A stretch of 64,000 bases of DNA from Acidimicrobiales bacterium (GTDB taxonomy: Bacteria; Actinomycetota; Acidimicrobiia; Acidimicrobiales; Iamiaceae), in assembly GCA_030448105.1 (NCBI GenBank), contig JAUJNP010000012.1:8961-72960 (forward strand). Direction: 5' to 3'. The position numbers and the translations under genes were made by a program. Positions 8,589-19,309 of the stretch are shown here, piece after piece (position 1 is the stretch's first letter; every line of letters starts with the position of its first letter). The notes below the pieces were generated by a model. That model saw nothing but the letters and a program-made list of their open reading frames with translations, did no database searches and had not been told where the DNA came from.

Positions 8589-10010
8589 TCAGTCGCGGCC
8601 GGGGCGGTGCTGCTCGGCGGTGTCGGGGTCGCCCTTGAAGCCGGCGGGGAGGGTGGCGGCCAGCTCTTCGGGGGTGGGGTCGTGGCGCCGGCGGGCCTCG
8701 GCCGGCAGCAGGTCGACGATGGCGGCCATGATCCGCTTGGTGTCGGCGTCGACGCTGCGGTACTTCAGTTCCACCGGGGGGCCCACCCGGATGCGCACCG
8801 TGGGCGGATCGGCCACGTTCATCACGTTGGGCAGGCGGGCGTTGCGGGGCCACACCTTCTCGGTGCCCCAGAGGCCGATGGGGATCACCGGCGCCTTGGT
8901 CATGGCCGCCAGCCGGGCCGCGCCCCAGCGGCCCTTGAGCTCCGGCTCGAAGAACGCCCGGCCCCGGGGGATGGTGCCCTGGGGCATGAGCATCACGAGC
9001 TGGCCGCCCTGAAGGGCCTCGGCCGCCGCCTGGAGGGGCTCGTCGGAGCCCGTGCCGCGCTCGACCCGGATGCCGCCCATGGCCGTGGCCAGCTGACCGA
9101 ACACGGGGACGTCGAAAACCTCCTTCTTGCCGAGGAAGCGCAACGGCCGGCCCACCTGGGCCACGGTGTATCCGATGGCCATGCCGTCGAAGTAGCTGCG
9201 GTGGTTGCCGACGAGGATGGCGGGCCCCTGGGCGGGGATGTGCTCGAGGCCGGCGACGTCGAAGCGGGCGTAGGGGATGAGCTGGGGACGGGCGAAGGCC
9301 TGCACCACCTGCTGCGGCTCCACCCCCGCCACCTTGGGCACGCCGGCGGGCACGTCGAGGAACTGGCGGGGCCAGCGCCGCACCGTGGCCACCACCGCCA
9401 GGCGGGGGTCGGGGTTGACCGCCACCGGGTGGCGGACGGCGTTCAGCAGCGGCAGGTCGTAGACGCTGTCGGAGTAGGCCCAGCTGGCGCCCACGTCGAC
9501 GCCGTGGTCGGCCGCCCACTGGCGCACGGCGGAGAGCTTGCCCGGGCCCCACACGAAGAAGCCGTCGATGGAGCCGTCGTAGGCACCGTCGCGCTCGCCG
9601 TAGCGGGTGGCGATCACGTCGTCGAAGCCGACGGTGTCGGCCAGCGGCCTCACCAGGTCATAGGGCGAGGTGGTGGCCAGGACCACCTGGCGGCCGGCGT
9701 CGTGGTGCTGGGAGATGAGTGCCCGGGCGAAGGGCTGCACCTGGTCCACCAGCCGGGCGGCCGCCGTGCGCCCCGCCTCCTGCACCGCCGCCCGGTCCCA
9801 TCCGTTGGCCATGCGGGCCGCTTGGCGGGTGAGCAGCATGGCCGGGAGCGTCTCGCCGATGGTGTCGAACACCCGGTAGATCAGGCCCTCGCCGGGGATG
9901 CGGCGGTCGGGCACGACCCCCGCGGCCCGCAGCGCCTCGGTGATCACCGGCCCGCTCGCGCCCGCCAGGAGGGTGCGGTCGAGGTCGAAGAAGGCGGCGG
10001 GCTCGGCCAT
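8589..10010 (-). CDS. HAD-IB phosphatase fused to 1-acylglycerol-3-phosphate acyltransferase (PlsC)
   Basis: 473 residues in two domains. Residues 4-200 are a HAD-IB hydrolase with motif I FFDLDRTLL, motif II ATTSPYD and motif III SDSVYDLPLL. Residues about 230-440 are an LPLAT/PlsC acyltransferase with NHRSYFDG (NHX4D) and PQGTIPRG in place of the usual EGTR block. Such fusions probably act in phosphatidate or glycerolipid synthesis. The ATG at 10010 is preceded by TACGAT six bases upstream, a leaderless arrangement. A strong dyad at 10038-10067 lies behind its promoter. Confidence 0.9.
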   Translation of the reverse strand: MAEPAAFFDLDRTLLAGASGPVITEALRAAGVVPDRRIPGEGLIYRVFDTIGETLPAMLLTRQAARMANGWDRAAVQEAGRTAAARLVDQVQPFARALISQHHDAGRQVVLATTSPYDLVRPLADTVGFDDVIATRYGERDGAYDGSIDGFFVWGPGKLSAVRQWAADHGVDVGASWAYSDSVYDLPLLNAVRHPVAVNPDPRLAVVATVRRWPRQFLDVPAGVPKVAGVEPQQVVQAFARPQLIPYARFDVAGLEHIPAQGPAILVGNHRSYFDGMAIGYTVAQVGRPLRFLGKKEVFDVPVFGQLATAMGGIRVERGTGSDEPLQAAAEALQGGQLVMLMPQGTIPRGRAFFEPELKGRWGAARLAAMTKAPVIPIGLWGTEKVWPRNARLPNVMNVADPPTVRIRVGPPVELKYRSVDADTKRIMAAIVDLLPAEARRRHDPTPEELAATLPAGFKGDPDTAEQHRPGRD

Positions 10011-10037
10011 GGCGGGATCGTACTTGGGGGCCGCGCG

Positions 10038-10067
10038 GAAGAGGACGGCCTCTCGGCCGTCCTCTTC
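10038..10067. promoter_or_regulatory. 13-bp perfect inverted repeat upstream of the HAD-PlsC gene
   Basis: GAAGAGGACGGCC and its exact reverse complement are separated by TCTC. The dyad lies 28 bp upstream of the HAD-PlsC start codon, covering where its -35 should be, and 155 bp upstream of the divergent LysR gene. It could be an operator or a terminator-like hairpin. No T-run follows on either strand. Confidence 0.5.
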
Positions 10068-10221
10068 GCATGGCCAGGGAGCCGGGGGGGGCTCCGTTGA
10101 CCGGCGCACGAGGGGCCAGCGGGGGAACCGGCACGACCTCGGCGTTCTGTTCCCGGATTGTGCGCAGGTGGCCCCCGATCTGTCCAACAGTTCTGGGCGA
10201 TACCTGCCATCATGGCGGGCG

Positions 10222-11133
10222 ATGGACCTGCGCCAGCTGGCGGCGTTGGCCGCGGTGGCCGACCACGGCACGTTCTCGGCCGCCGCCCGGGCGCTGCACA
10301 CCGTGCAGTCGAACGTGTCCACTCACGTGGCCCGCCTCGAGCGCGAGCTGGGCGCCACCCTGGTGGACCGCACCACCGGCACCCTCACCGACGCCGGCGA
10401 GCTGGTGGTGGCCCGGGCCCGCCGGGTGCAGGCCGAGCTGGAGGCGCTCACCGCCGACGTGGCCTCGGCCTCGGACCAGATCTCCGGAGGGGTTCGCCTG
10501 GGGGTGATCGGCACCACCGGGCGCTGGCTCGTGCCCCTCCTGTTCCGGGCGGTGGGCGAGGCCCACCCCCGGATCGACATGGTGGTGGTGGACGCCACCA
10601 CCACGTCGCTGCTCCCCCAACTGGTCCAGGGGCGCCTCGACCTGGCCGTGGTGGCCCTGCCGCTCGACGACCCGGACGTGGAGGCCGAACGCCTCTTCGA
10701 CGAGGACCGCATCCTGGTGGTCCCCGACGGACACCCATGGTCCGACGTCGAACGGGTGACCCTCAGCGAGCTGGCCGAGCGGCCGCTGCTGCTCGAGCCG
10801 CCGGGCACCGCCTTCCGTGACGCGCTCGACGTCGACGCCGCCCGGGCCGGGGTCACCCTGACCGTCCAGGCCGAGGTGGACGGCATGCGCCTCCTCGCCA
10901 CCTTGGCCTTCGAGGGGTTCGGGCCGGCCCTGCTCCCGGCCACCGCCGCCCCTCCCGGCCTGACCGCCCGCTCGTGGCGGCGGGTGCCGGTGCACGGCCT
11001 CAGCCCCCGGTCGGTGGGGGTGGCGGTCCGCCGCCGGGGCCTGCTGTCGGCGCCGAGCCGGGCAGTGCGAGACGTGCTGCGCCAGGTGGTCGTCACCGAG
11101 GGCCCCCGACACCCCGGGATCCATCCCTCCTGA
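10222..11133 (+). CDS. LysR family transcriptional regulator
   Basis: 303 residues. The N-terminal helix-turn-helix is clear (MDLRQLAALAAVADHGTFS, QSNVSTHVARLERELG, LTDAGELVVARA), followed by a substrate-binding domain (GVRLGVIGTTGRWLVP and onward). The ATG at 10222 gives the normal LysR start. A near-palindrome (CCTGCCAT-C-ATGGCGGG) sits just before it and may be an autoregulatory site. It is divergent from HAD-PlsC and upstream of citrate synthase on the same strand, so either could be a target. The inducer is unknown. Confidence 0.9.
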   Translation: MDLRQLAALAAVADHGTFSAAARALHTVQSNVSTHVARLERELGATLVDRTTGTLTDAGELVVARARRVQAELEALTADVASASDQISGGVRLGVIGTTGRWLVPLLFRAVGEAHPRIDMVVVDATTTSLLPQLVQGRLDLAVVALPLDDPDVEAERLFDEDRILVVPDGHPWSDVERVTLSELAERPLLLEPPGTAFRDALDVDAARAGVTLTVQAEVDGMRLLATLAFEGFGPALLPATAAPPGLTARSWRRVPVHGLSPRSVGVAVRRRGLLSAPSRAVRDVLRQVVVTEGPRHPGIHPS

Positions 11134-11210
11134 GCGCGATCCGACGCAGGGGGTCGGGCGGGAGGGCGGTAGTTTTCCAGTCGTCGAGCCCACCACCACC
11201 GGGAGCCAGC

Positions 11211-12475
<1,265 letters not shown>

Positions 12476-12479
<4 letters not shown>

Positions 12480-13744
12480 GCGGCCCCGGCCCACCCGGGG
12501 GCCCGCCCGCGCCGTGGGCGCCCCCGGCGTGGGGCCCGGCGTCGCCCCCTCCCGCGTGGGAACCGGCGTCGCCCCCGCCGGCCTGGGGGCCGCCGCCGAC
12601 CGCTTGGGGGCCGGCACCGCCCGGCGTTTGGGCACCGGCCCCGTCGCCCTGGCCGCCCGTGCCGGCACCGCCGGCGACGCCGGTCGCGTCGCTGGGCCGT
12701 CGCCTCGGAGCGCGGGCCCTCGACACGCTGCTGGGCTCGATCCTGTTCGCCATCCCCTTCTTCATCCTCTCCAGCGACCGCCTGCTGGCCCGCGTCGCCC
12801 TCGGGGTGGTGGCGGTGGCCGCCTACGAAGCGGGCTTCGTGGTCGCCGCCGGCGCCACGCCCGGCAAGCTGATCGCCGGCATCCGCGTGGCCGAGCTCGG
12901 ACACGCCACCGTGGAGCCGGCCACCGCCGCCAAGCGGGGCTTCCTGCTCGCCCTCTGCATGCTGGTCGTGGTCAGCGCACCCCTGCTGCTCCTCGGCGCC
13001 ATCGCCAACCTGGGCCGCGCCGGGGGCGGAGCGGTGATCGCAGGAGCGATGGTGACGGCGGCGGCGGTCGGCGTGATCGGGTCGGTGGTGGCGTCACCGC
13101 TGCGGCGGGGGTTCCCCGACCGCGTGGCGGGCACGTTCGTGGTCGACCGACGGGCACCGGCGGTGGTCATGCCCGAGGAGCTGCCCGGCTACGTCGAGTC
13201 GCGGCACCTCGGCGAGATGACGCGGTGGGGGCCGGTCGCCACCTTCGACCAGCGCCGCCGGGCCCGGGCCTCACGGCTCGACGGGGCACCGTTGCTGGTG
13301 CTGGCCATGCTCGCGGTCGCCTTCGCCGGCTCGGTGGAAGGCACCTCGGGACCGTTGCTGGCGGTGCTGGCCGCCCTCTGGGTGGTGCTCTTCGTGGCCG
13401 ACGAGACCTGGCGGATCTCCCGGTACGGCGGCACCGCCGGCCACCGTCGCTACGGCCTGGCCGTCGTCGACATCCGCACCGGTGAGCCGCCCGGCCCGGG
13501 GCGGTCGTTCCTCCGCGCCGTCCTCGTGGCCCTGCCGCTCTATGTGTTGCCGGCCGCCGTCCTGGGCTGCGCCGGCCTGGCCGCCGAGCGGCCCCTGATG
13601 CTCGTGCCGGCGGCGGTCGCAGCGCTGCTGCTGGTCGGCTGGGTGCTCTGGACCCGCTCGGACCGCGCTGGGCGCAGCCTCCACGACCTCGCCGCCGGCA
13701 CCGTCGTCGTCGCCCCGCCGTCGCTGCGGCGGACCGGCTCCTGA
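12476..13744 (+). CDS. Tandem RDD-domain membrane protein
   Basis: About 420 residues. The N-terminus is a Pro/Trp-rich tail built from repeated PPAW units, typical of cytosolic tails on RDD proteins. Two RDD membrane modules follow: one begins SLGRRLGARALDTLLG and includes GATPGKLIAGIRV; the second begins RRRARASRLDGAP and includes GTAGHRRYGLAVVDI and RSLHDLAAGTVVV. About six membrane segments are visible. The start is uncertain. No ATG or GTG precedes the Pro-rich tail; CTG 12476 overlaps the citrate synthase stop as CTGA, and the first in-frame GTG (12659) would cut the tail away. Function is unknown. Confidence 0.7.
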
Positions 13745-13753
13745 GTCGGCGCC

Positions 13754-14560
13754 ATGGCCCTGCCCCTGCGCGACGACGCCCCCACCCGCCGGTTCCCGTG
13801 GGTCACCGTGGCCCTCATCGCCATCAACGTGGTCGTGTTCCTGTTCCTCGAACCGGCCAGCCTCCAGGGCGGCGCCACCGCAGGCCCGTCCGCCAGCGCC
13901 GAGAGCGACGTCAACGCCTTTGCCTACCGCTGGGGCGCGGTGCCCTGCGAGATCCAGCACCTGGAGCCCCTGAGCGAGGGCATCGACTGCCCCGGCGAGA
14001 CGGCGCCGTCACCGCCGCCGGTCGAGGGCAAGGTGGTGCTGCTCTCGCTGCTCACCGCCATGTTCATCCACGGCAGCCTCCTGCACCTGGCCGGCAACAT
14101 GTTGTTCCTCTACGTGTTCGGCAACAACGTGGAGGACCGCGTCGGACCCTTCCCCTACCTCGGCCTCTACCTCCTCACCGGGCTCCTCGCCACCCTCGGC
14201 CACGCCGTGTTCCACTGGGACGACGCCGTGCCCGTGCTGGGCGCGTCCGGGGCCGTGGCCGGCGTGATGGGGGCGTACCTGGTGTTCCGCCCTCGGGGCA
14301 GGGTGCTCTCGCTCGTGTTCTGGACGATCGTGTACGTGCCCGCCTGGGTGCTGCTCGGGCTGTTCTTCGTGACCCAGTTCCTCACGCCCGATGCCGCCGG
14401 CGTGGCCTGGGTCGCCCACGCCGCCGGCATGGTGGCCGGGGTGCTCCTCGCCCTCGCCCTCGCCCGGGTGTTCCGCGACCCGTGGGCCCCACCCCCGGCG
14501 CCGCCGGCCCGCACCACGGCCGCCGACTGGGTGCTCCCCGTCGCCCCGCCGGACGTGTAG
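13754..14560 (+). CDS. Rhomboid family intramembrane serine protease
   Basis: 268 residues with about six membrane segments. The catalytic pair is visible: Ser165 in GASGAVAG and His222 in AHAAGMVAG. HGSLLHLAGNMLFLYVFG supplies the conserved His/Asn oxyanion segment. A loop with two cysteines (GAVPCEI, GIDCPGE) lies between the first two membrane spans. It follows the RDD gene by 9 bp and is probably co-transcribed. The substrate is unknown. Confidence 0.92.
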   Translation: MALPLRDDAPTRRFPWVTVALIAINVVVFLFLEPASLQGGATAGPSASAESDVNAFAYRWGAVPCEIQHLEPLSEGIDCPGETAPSPPPVEGKVVLLSLLTAMFIHGSLLHLAGNMLFLYVFGNNVEDRVGPFPYLGLYLLTGLLATLGHAVFHWDDAVPVLGASGAVAGVMGAYLVFRPRGRVLSLVFWTIVYVPAWVLLGLFFVTQFLTPDAAGVAWVAHAAGMVAGVLLALALARVFRDPWAPPPAPPARTTAADWVLPVAPPDV

Positions 14561-14564
14561 TTCC

Positions 14565-15554
14565 TCAGGGCGCGACTTCTAGAAGGATCTTGCCGACGTT
14601 GGCGTTGGCCTCCATGTGGCGGTGGGCGGCGGCCACCTCGGACAGCGGGAACCGGCGGTCGATCACCGGGGCGACGGTGCCCGAAGCGAACAGGGGCAGC
14701 ACCTCTCTACCGAAGCGCTGGGTGACGGCGATCTTCTCCTCCAGGGGCCGGGCCCGGAGCACGGTGCCTCGGATGCTGGCCCGCTTCGGGAGCAGGGCAG
14801 CCAGGTCGAAGGTGGCCCGCCCGCCTCCCATCACGCCGACCTGCACGATGGTGCCGCCGACGCGCAAGGCGGCCACGTTGGCGTCCAGGGTGTCGCCGCC
14901 CACCACGTCGAGCACCACGTCGACCCCTTGACCGTCGCTGACCTGGCGGGCGGCGGCGACCACGTCCTCGCCGGCGGTGTAGTCGACCACCAGGTCGGCT
15001 CCGAGCCCACGGCAGGCCTCGACCTTGGCCGTGCTGGTCGTCACCACCACCCGGGCGCCCATCGCCCGGCACAGGCCGATGGCGGCTGTCCCCACCCCCG
15101 AGGCCCCCGCGTGCACGAGAGCGCTGCGTCCCGAGGTGAGCCCGCCCTGCACCACGAGGGCGTCCCACGCGGTGATCCAGACCTCGGGGATGGCGGCCGC
15201 GTCGGCCACCCCCACGGCCTCGGGCACCGGGAGCAGCTGGCGCTCGTGCACGGTGATCCGCTCCGCGTAGGCGCCACCGCTGACGATGCCCATCACCTCG
15301 TGGCCGTCGGCCCAGGCGAGGGCTCGGCGGCCCCGGGCGACGACCCGCCCCGCCAGCTCCATGCCGGGGATCTCGTGCTCCCGTGGCGGCCCGGGCTCGG
15401 GGTAGAAGCCCCTTCGCTGCAGCAGGTCGGCCCGGTTGAGGGCGGTGGCGACGATCTCGACCACCACCTCTTCGGGTCCGGGCTCGGGGTCGGGGACCTC
15501 GGCGAGGGTGAGGACGTCAGCATCGCCGTGGCCCTCGAGGACGACCGCCCGCAC
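14565..15554 (-). CDS. NADPH:quinone oxidoreductase, PIG3-like (MDR family)
   Basis: 329 residues with a GroES-like N-terminal domain (LNRADLLQRRGFYPEPGPP) and a Rossmann nucleotide-binding domain (HAGASGVGTAAIGLC). The NRADLLQR signature and PREHEIPGMELAG are typical of the quinone oxidoreductase PIG3 group, which lacks zinc ligands. The GTG at 15554 starts 7 bp after the stop of the LpqC-like gene, so the two form an operon. The end lies 4 bp from the end of the rhomboid gene. Confidence 0.92.
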   Translation of the reverse strand: MRAVVLEGHGDADVLTLAEVPDPEPGPEEVVVEIVATALNRADLLQRRGFYPEPGPPREHEIPGMELAGRVVARGRRALAWADGHEVMGIVSGGAYAERITVHERQLLPVPEAVGVADAAAIPEVWITAWDALVVQGGLTSGRSALVHAGASGVGTAAIGLCRAMGARVVVTTSTAKVEACRGLGADLVVDYTAGEDVVAAARQVSDGQGVDVVLDVVGGDTLDANVAALRVGGTIVQVGVMGGGRATFDLAALLPKRASIRGTVLRARPLEEKIAVTQRFGREVLPLFASGTVAPVIDRRFPLSEVAAAHRHMEANANVGKILLEVAP

Positions 15555-15561
15555 GGTGCGC

Positions 15562-16638
15562 TCAGGCCTCGGGCACCGGGTGCTCGGCGAAGAAGTCGAG
15601 GATCAGGGTGGTGGCATCGACGGTGTCGGTGGTGGGTCCGATCTCGATGTCGGAGCCGGGCCAGGTGTGGCCGCCACCGACCACGGTGTAGAGCTCCACC
15701 TCGGTCCCCGTATCGCAGCCGGGGTACACCCGATGCTCCACGTCCTGGCCGACCTGGTCGATGCGGGGCTCGAGGTCGCAGCCGTCGAGGGCGGCCCACT
15801 CCTCGAGGTAGTTCAGGGTGCCCTTGACCTTGGCCCCGGTGAACTGCCCGGCCCTTATCTCACCGCCCTCCTGGTAGGGGACCACGTCGTCATCGGTGCC
15901 GTGGAACACGACCACCGGCAGCGGCTCGCACCCGGTCGGCAGGATCTGGAGCGCCACCAGGCCGACGGCGCCGAACGTGCCGGGGAGAGCACAGGCCACC
16001 GAGGCCGACATGAGCGCCCCCAGCGACATGCCGGCGGCGTACACCCGGGCGGTGTCCACGCAGTAGCGCCCCTTCAGGTCGGTGAGCAGCGCGTCGACGT
16101 AGGCGACGTCGACGGCGGCGGCCGGGTCGCCGGCGCTGGCGAACTGCCACACCCCACCGATGGCGTCGGGGGTGACCACCAGGATGCCCCCGTCGCGGCC
16201 CGCCTTCGGCAACCCGGTGTAGACGCTCTGCTCGATGGCGTTCGAACCGAGGCCGTGGAAGTTGAACACGAGGGGCACCGGCGTGTCGGGGTCGTAGTCG
16301 TTGGGGACGGCGAGCCGGTAGGTCCTCGGCCGGCCGGCGGACTCGAAGGTGAGGGGTACGTCGCCCAGCGCTTCCGCGGTCGGTCCGACGTCGGGCTCGG
16401 CGCCACACCCGGCCGAGGGCCGGGCCTTCACGGTGGTGGCCGTGGTGGTGGCGGTGGTGGCGGTGGTGGAGACCCCCGACGGAGGTGGGCGCCGGACGCC
16501 AGCGCGACCGTCGTCGCCGTCGCCGCCCCGGGCGCAGCCGACACAGAGGGCCAACACGGCCACGACCAGCAGCCCACCCCACCGCCGCGCCACCCGACCC
16601 GGCCGGCCCCCTCGACCCCCGATGGCCCGACCCCCCAT
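15562..16638 (-). CDS. LpqC-like lipoprotein esterase / PHB-depolymerase family
   Basis: 358 residues. A signal peptide with lipobox (CVGC near residue 33) is followed by a Thr-rich linker and a secreted alpha/beta hydrolase. Catalytic elements are GMSLGA (nucleophile Ser), HGTDDDVVPY (Asp) and GGGHTWPG (His). Several cysteines suggest disulfides. Relatives include mycobacterial LpqC and bacterial feruloyl or polyhydroxybutyrate esterases. The substrate is not predictable. TACGGT seven bases before the ATG suggests a leaderless mRNA. Confidence 0.87.
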   Translation of the reverse strand: MGGRAIGGRGGRPGRVARRWGGLLVVAVLALCVGCARGGDGDDGRAGVRRPPPSGVSTTATTATTTATTVKARPSAGCGAEPDVGPTAEALGDVPLTFESAGRPRTYRLAVPNDYDPDTPVPLVFNFHGLGSNAIEQSVYTGLPKAGRDGGILVVTPDAIGGVWQFASAGDPAAAVDVAYVDALLTDLKGRYCVDTARVYAAGMSLGALMSASVACALPGTFGAVGLVALQILPTGCEPLPVVVFHGTDDDVVPYQEGGEIRAGQFTGAKVKGTLNYLEEWAALDGCDLEPRIDQVGQDVEHRVYPGCDTGTEVELYTVVGGGHTWPGSDIEIGPTTDTVDATTLILDFFAEHPVPEA

Positions 16639-16702
16639 GGGCGTCACCGTAGCGTCGCTCTTCGCGTTCGCCGCCCCGGGCCGGCGGTGGGAGCATCGCC
16701 TC

Positions 16703-17827
16703 GTGGACTTCGAGCTCCCCCCGGCGGTGGAGGCCCTCGCCGCCGAGGCCCGGGCGGTGGGCCGCAGGGCGGCCGCCGAGGCCGAGTCGGCCGACCGCCG
16801 GCGCGAGGACAGCTGGATCGTCGGCCACGACCGCGCCTTCTCAACCGAGCTGGGGGCCCGGGGCTGGCTCGGCATGACCTGGCCGACGGCGGAGGGCGGA
16901 CACGGGCGATCCGCCCTGGAGCGCCTGGCCGTGTTCGAAGCGCTCATCAGCGAGGGCGCCCCGGTAGCCGCCTCGTGGTTCGCCGACCGCCAGATCGGCC
17001 CCACCCTCCTGCAGTTCGGCACCCTCGACCAGCGCCGCCGCTGGCTGCCCGGGATCGTGGCCGGGACCTCGGCGTGGTGCATCGGCATGAGCGAGCCCGA
17101 CGCCGGCTCGGACGTTGCCTCGCTGCGCAGCCGGGCGGTGGCCGACGGCGAGGACTTCATGGTCACCGGCACCAAGGTGTGGACCTCCGGCGCGGCCCTG
17201 GCCGACTGGTGCTACCTGATCGCCCGCACCGACCCCGATGCCCCCGCCCACGCAGGGCTGTCGGAGCTGGTGGTCGACCTGCACGCCGACGGGGTGACGG
17301 TCCGGCCCATCCCCGACCTCACCGGCGACCGCCACTTCTGCGAGGTCACGTTCTCGGACGTGCGGGTGCCGGCGAGCCACCTGGTCGGGGAGCGCAACGG
17401 CAGCTTCCGCCAGGTGATGCGCCAGATGGAGCACGAGCGGGGCGGGATCGACCGGCTGGTGTCCAACCGGCGGCTCTACGACGACGTCCGTCCCCTGGCC
17501 GACACCGGCGATGCCCGGGTCCGCCAGGAGGTGGCCGCCATCGAGTCCGGGTACCGGATCGGCCGGCTGCTCGTGCTGCGCGAGGTGCTCGGCCAGGCGC
17601 CCCGCAGCTTCTCGGCCGCCACCAAGACGTTCTGCACCGAGCTGGAGCAGAGGGTGGCGGCGTTCTGCGGCGCCGTGCTGGGGGTGCACGCCGGGCTGCT
17701 CGAGCCCGGCCTCGGCGGCCGGGTGGCCCGCAACCTCTGCTACGCCCCGGGGTACACGATCATGGGCGGCACCACCCAGATCCTGCGCAACGTGCTGGCC
17801 GAACGGGTGCTCGGCCTGCCCCGCTGA
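16703..17827 (+). CDS. Acyl-CoA dehydrogenase
   Basis: 374 residues of the FAD-dependent acyl-CoA dehydrogenase fold: an N-terminal helical domain, middle-domain signatures IGMSEPDAGSD and VTGTKVWTSGA, and a C-terminal bundle ending GTTQILRNVLAERVLGLPR. Probable role in fatty-acid, sterol side-chain or branched acyl-CoA oxidation. The catalytic Glu could not be assigned with certainty. The GTG at 16703 is the natural family start. It diverges from the LpqC-like gene. Confidence 0.92.
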   Translation: MDFELPPAVEALAAEARAVGRRAAAEAESADRRREDSWIVGHDRAFSTELGARGWLGMTWPTAEGGHGRSALERLAVFEALISEGAPVAASWFADRQIGPTLLQFGTLDQRRRWLPGIVAGTSAWCIGMSEPDAGSDVASLRSRAVADGEDFMVTGTKVWTSGAALADWCYLIARTDPDAPAHAGLSELVVDLHADGVTVRPIPDLTGDRHFCEVTFSDVRVPASHLVGERNGSFRQVMRQMEHERGGIDRLVSNRRLYDDVRPLADTGDARVRQEVAAIESGYRIGRLLVLREVLGQAPRSFSAATKTFCTELEQRVAAFCGAVLGVHAGLLEPGLGGRVARNLCYAPGYTIMGGTTQILRNVLAERVLGLPR

Positions 17828-17843
17828 CTCGTGGGCCGGCGGC

Positions 17844-18521
17844 TCAGGCGGCGCCCGTGCTGCGGATGACCGAGCTGATGGAGATCAGGTGGCACACCAC
17901 GGCCGCCACCACCAGCACGTGCCACACCTCGTGGTAGCCGAAGACCCGCGGGAACGGGTCCGGCCAGCGGGTCGCCAGCGAGATGGCGCCCACGGTGAAG
18001 AGCACGCCCCCGACGGCCATGAGGGCGAGCTGACCCGGGTCCAGGCGGTCGATCAGCTGGGGCGCCGCCACCATCGACGCCCAGCCGAGCGCGATGTAGA
18101 GACCGTTGCGAACGGCATGGCTGCGCCGTCCGCTCTGGTAGGCGAGGACGGCCCCGACGGTGGCGCCGGTCCACGCCGCCACCAGCATCACGACCGACAC
18201 CCAGCCTCGCAGGACGAGGAGGCACAGCGGCGTGTAGCTGCCGGCGATCATCACGAAGATGGTGGCGTGGTCGAGCCGGCGCATCCGGCTCCGCCAGGTG
18301 GGTCCCCACCGGCCCCGGTGGTAGGAGCCGCTGACCACGAAGAGGCCGATCAACCCCACCGCGTAGAGGGTGGCCGCGACCTGCGCCCTCCGCGTCGGCG
18401 CGTCGAGGACGACCCACACGCCGGCGGGCACGGCCAGGAACACGCAGACCAGGTGGAGCCACCCCCGCAACAGCGGCTTCTCCGCCAGCTCGTCGATCGA
18501 CGGCGGTCTCCGAGCGCCCAC
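17844..18521 (-). CDS. Hemolysin III family membrane protein (PAQR-like)
   Basis: 225 residues with seven membrane segments. Family residues are visible in SGSYHRG, RLDHATIFVMIAGSYTP and FGYHEVWHVLVV, which supply the His/Asp/Ser set thought to bind a metal in this superfamily. The biochemical role in bacteria is uncertain despite the name. The GTG at 18521 is preceded by TAACCT (18533-18528) six bases upstream, a leaderless start. Confidence 0.9.
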   Translation of the reverse strand: MGARRPPSIDELAEKPLLRGWLHLVCVFLAVPAGVWVVLDAPTRRAQVAATLYAVGLIGLFVVSGSYHRGRWGPTWRSRMRRLDHATIFVMIAGSYTPLCLLVLRGWVSVVMLVAAWTGATVGAVLAYQSGRRSHAVRNGLYIALGWASMVAAPQLIDRLDPGQLALMAVGGVLFTVGAISLATRWPDPFPRVFGYHEVWHVLVVAAVVCHLISISSVIRSTGAA

Positions 18522-18652
18522 ACGGGGAGGTTAGGCCAACGCACTGAGAGGGCGGTGGACGGGCCACACCCCGGCGCGGGCACTGCCTCCAGTCCGCGGC
18601 GGAGGCACAGCCGCGCTCGGGAGGCGGAAGTTCCGTCGGCTGAGATGGGGCG

Positions 18653-19285
18653 ATGACCGAACCCGGGACGATCGTGGTGCTCAACGGGGCGCCTCGGGCC
18701 GGCAAGTCGAGCATCGCCTCGGCCATCCAGGACCACTTCGACGGCGTCTGGATGAACCTGGGGGTCGACGTGTTCTCCCGCTCGGTGACGCCGCCTCGCT
18801 ACCGCCCGGGGATCGGCCTGCGGCCCGGCGGCGAACGGCCCGACATCGAGGCGCTGGCGCCTGTGCTCTACGCCGCCATGTACGAGTCGGTGGCGGCCCA
18901 CAGCCGGCTGAGCCTGAACGTGGTGGTCGATGTCGGGCACCACGACGGCTACTCCAAGCCGCTCGGGATCCTCCCGCAGGTGGCCCGGGCGGTGGCCGGG
19001 CTGCCCGCCTACCTCATCGGCGTGCGCTGCCCGCTGGAGGAGATCATGACGCGGCGGGACGCGGGCGAGGCGGGGCGCGAGTACGTCACGAGCACCGAGG
19101 CCGGGAAGGCACCTGACGTTGTCCTGCGCTGGCAGCGTGAGGTCCACCGGCCCGGGATCTACGACGCCGAGGTCGACACCTCGGTGCTGGGCCCGGCCGC
19201 CTGCGCCGAGGTGATCCGGCGCCGCCTGGCCTCCGGACCCCCGACTGCCTTCAGCCGCCTGGCGGCGCTCGAGCCGGGCCGGTGA
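18653..19285 (+). CDS. Chloramphenicol phosphotransferase-like P-loop kinase
   Basis: 210 residues. The Walker A loop GAPRAGKSS is at the N-terminus, followed by a MNLGVDVF segment whose Asp corresponds to the catalytic Asp of the CPT family, a NVVVDVGHHD strand and an RCPLEEIMTRRD lid-like segment. CPT enzymes phosphorylate the antibiotic's hydroxyl, but most homologues have no proven substrate, so a resistance role should not be assumed. It diverges from the hemolysin III gene. Confidence 0.8.
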   Translation: MTEPGTIVVLNGAPRAGKSSIASAIQDHFDGVWMNLGVDVFSRSVTPPRYRPGIGLRPGGERPDIEALAPVLYAAMYESVAAHSRLSLNVVVDVGHHDGYSKPLGILPQVARAVAGLPAYLIGVRCPLEEIMTRRDAGEAGREYVTSTEAGKAPDVVLRWQREVHRPGIYDAEVDTSVLGPAACAEVIRRRLASGPPTAFSRLAALEPGR

Positions 19286-19309
19286 CCGCGCGCATCGAGC
19301 TCGTGTCCT

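Noticed and set aside
12514-12660. Repeated CCGGCGTGGG-type sequence as a possible CRISPR or tandem-repeat locus
   Set aside because: The repeats are codon-aligned and encode the PPAW-rich tail of the RDD protein; there are no spacers of uniform length.
16431-16480. GGTGGTGGCG repeats resembling a microsatellite
   Set aside because: They encode the Thr-rich linker of the LpqC-like lipoprotein, a normal feature after a lipobox.
18653-19285. Calling the CPT-like protein a chloramphenicol resistance gene
   Set aside because: Only the fold and catalytic Asp are supported; most homologues have no shown antibiotic activity.
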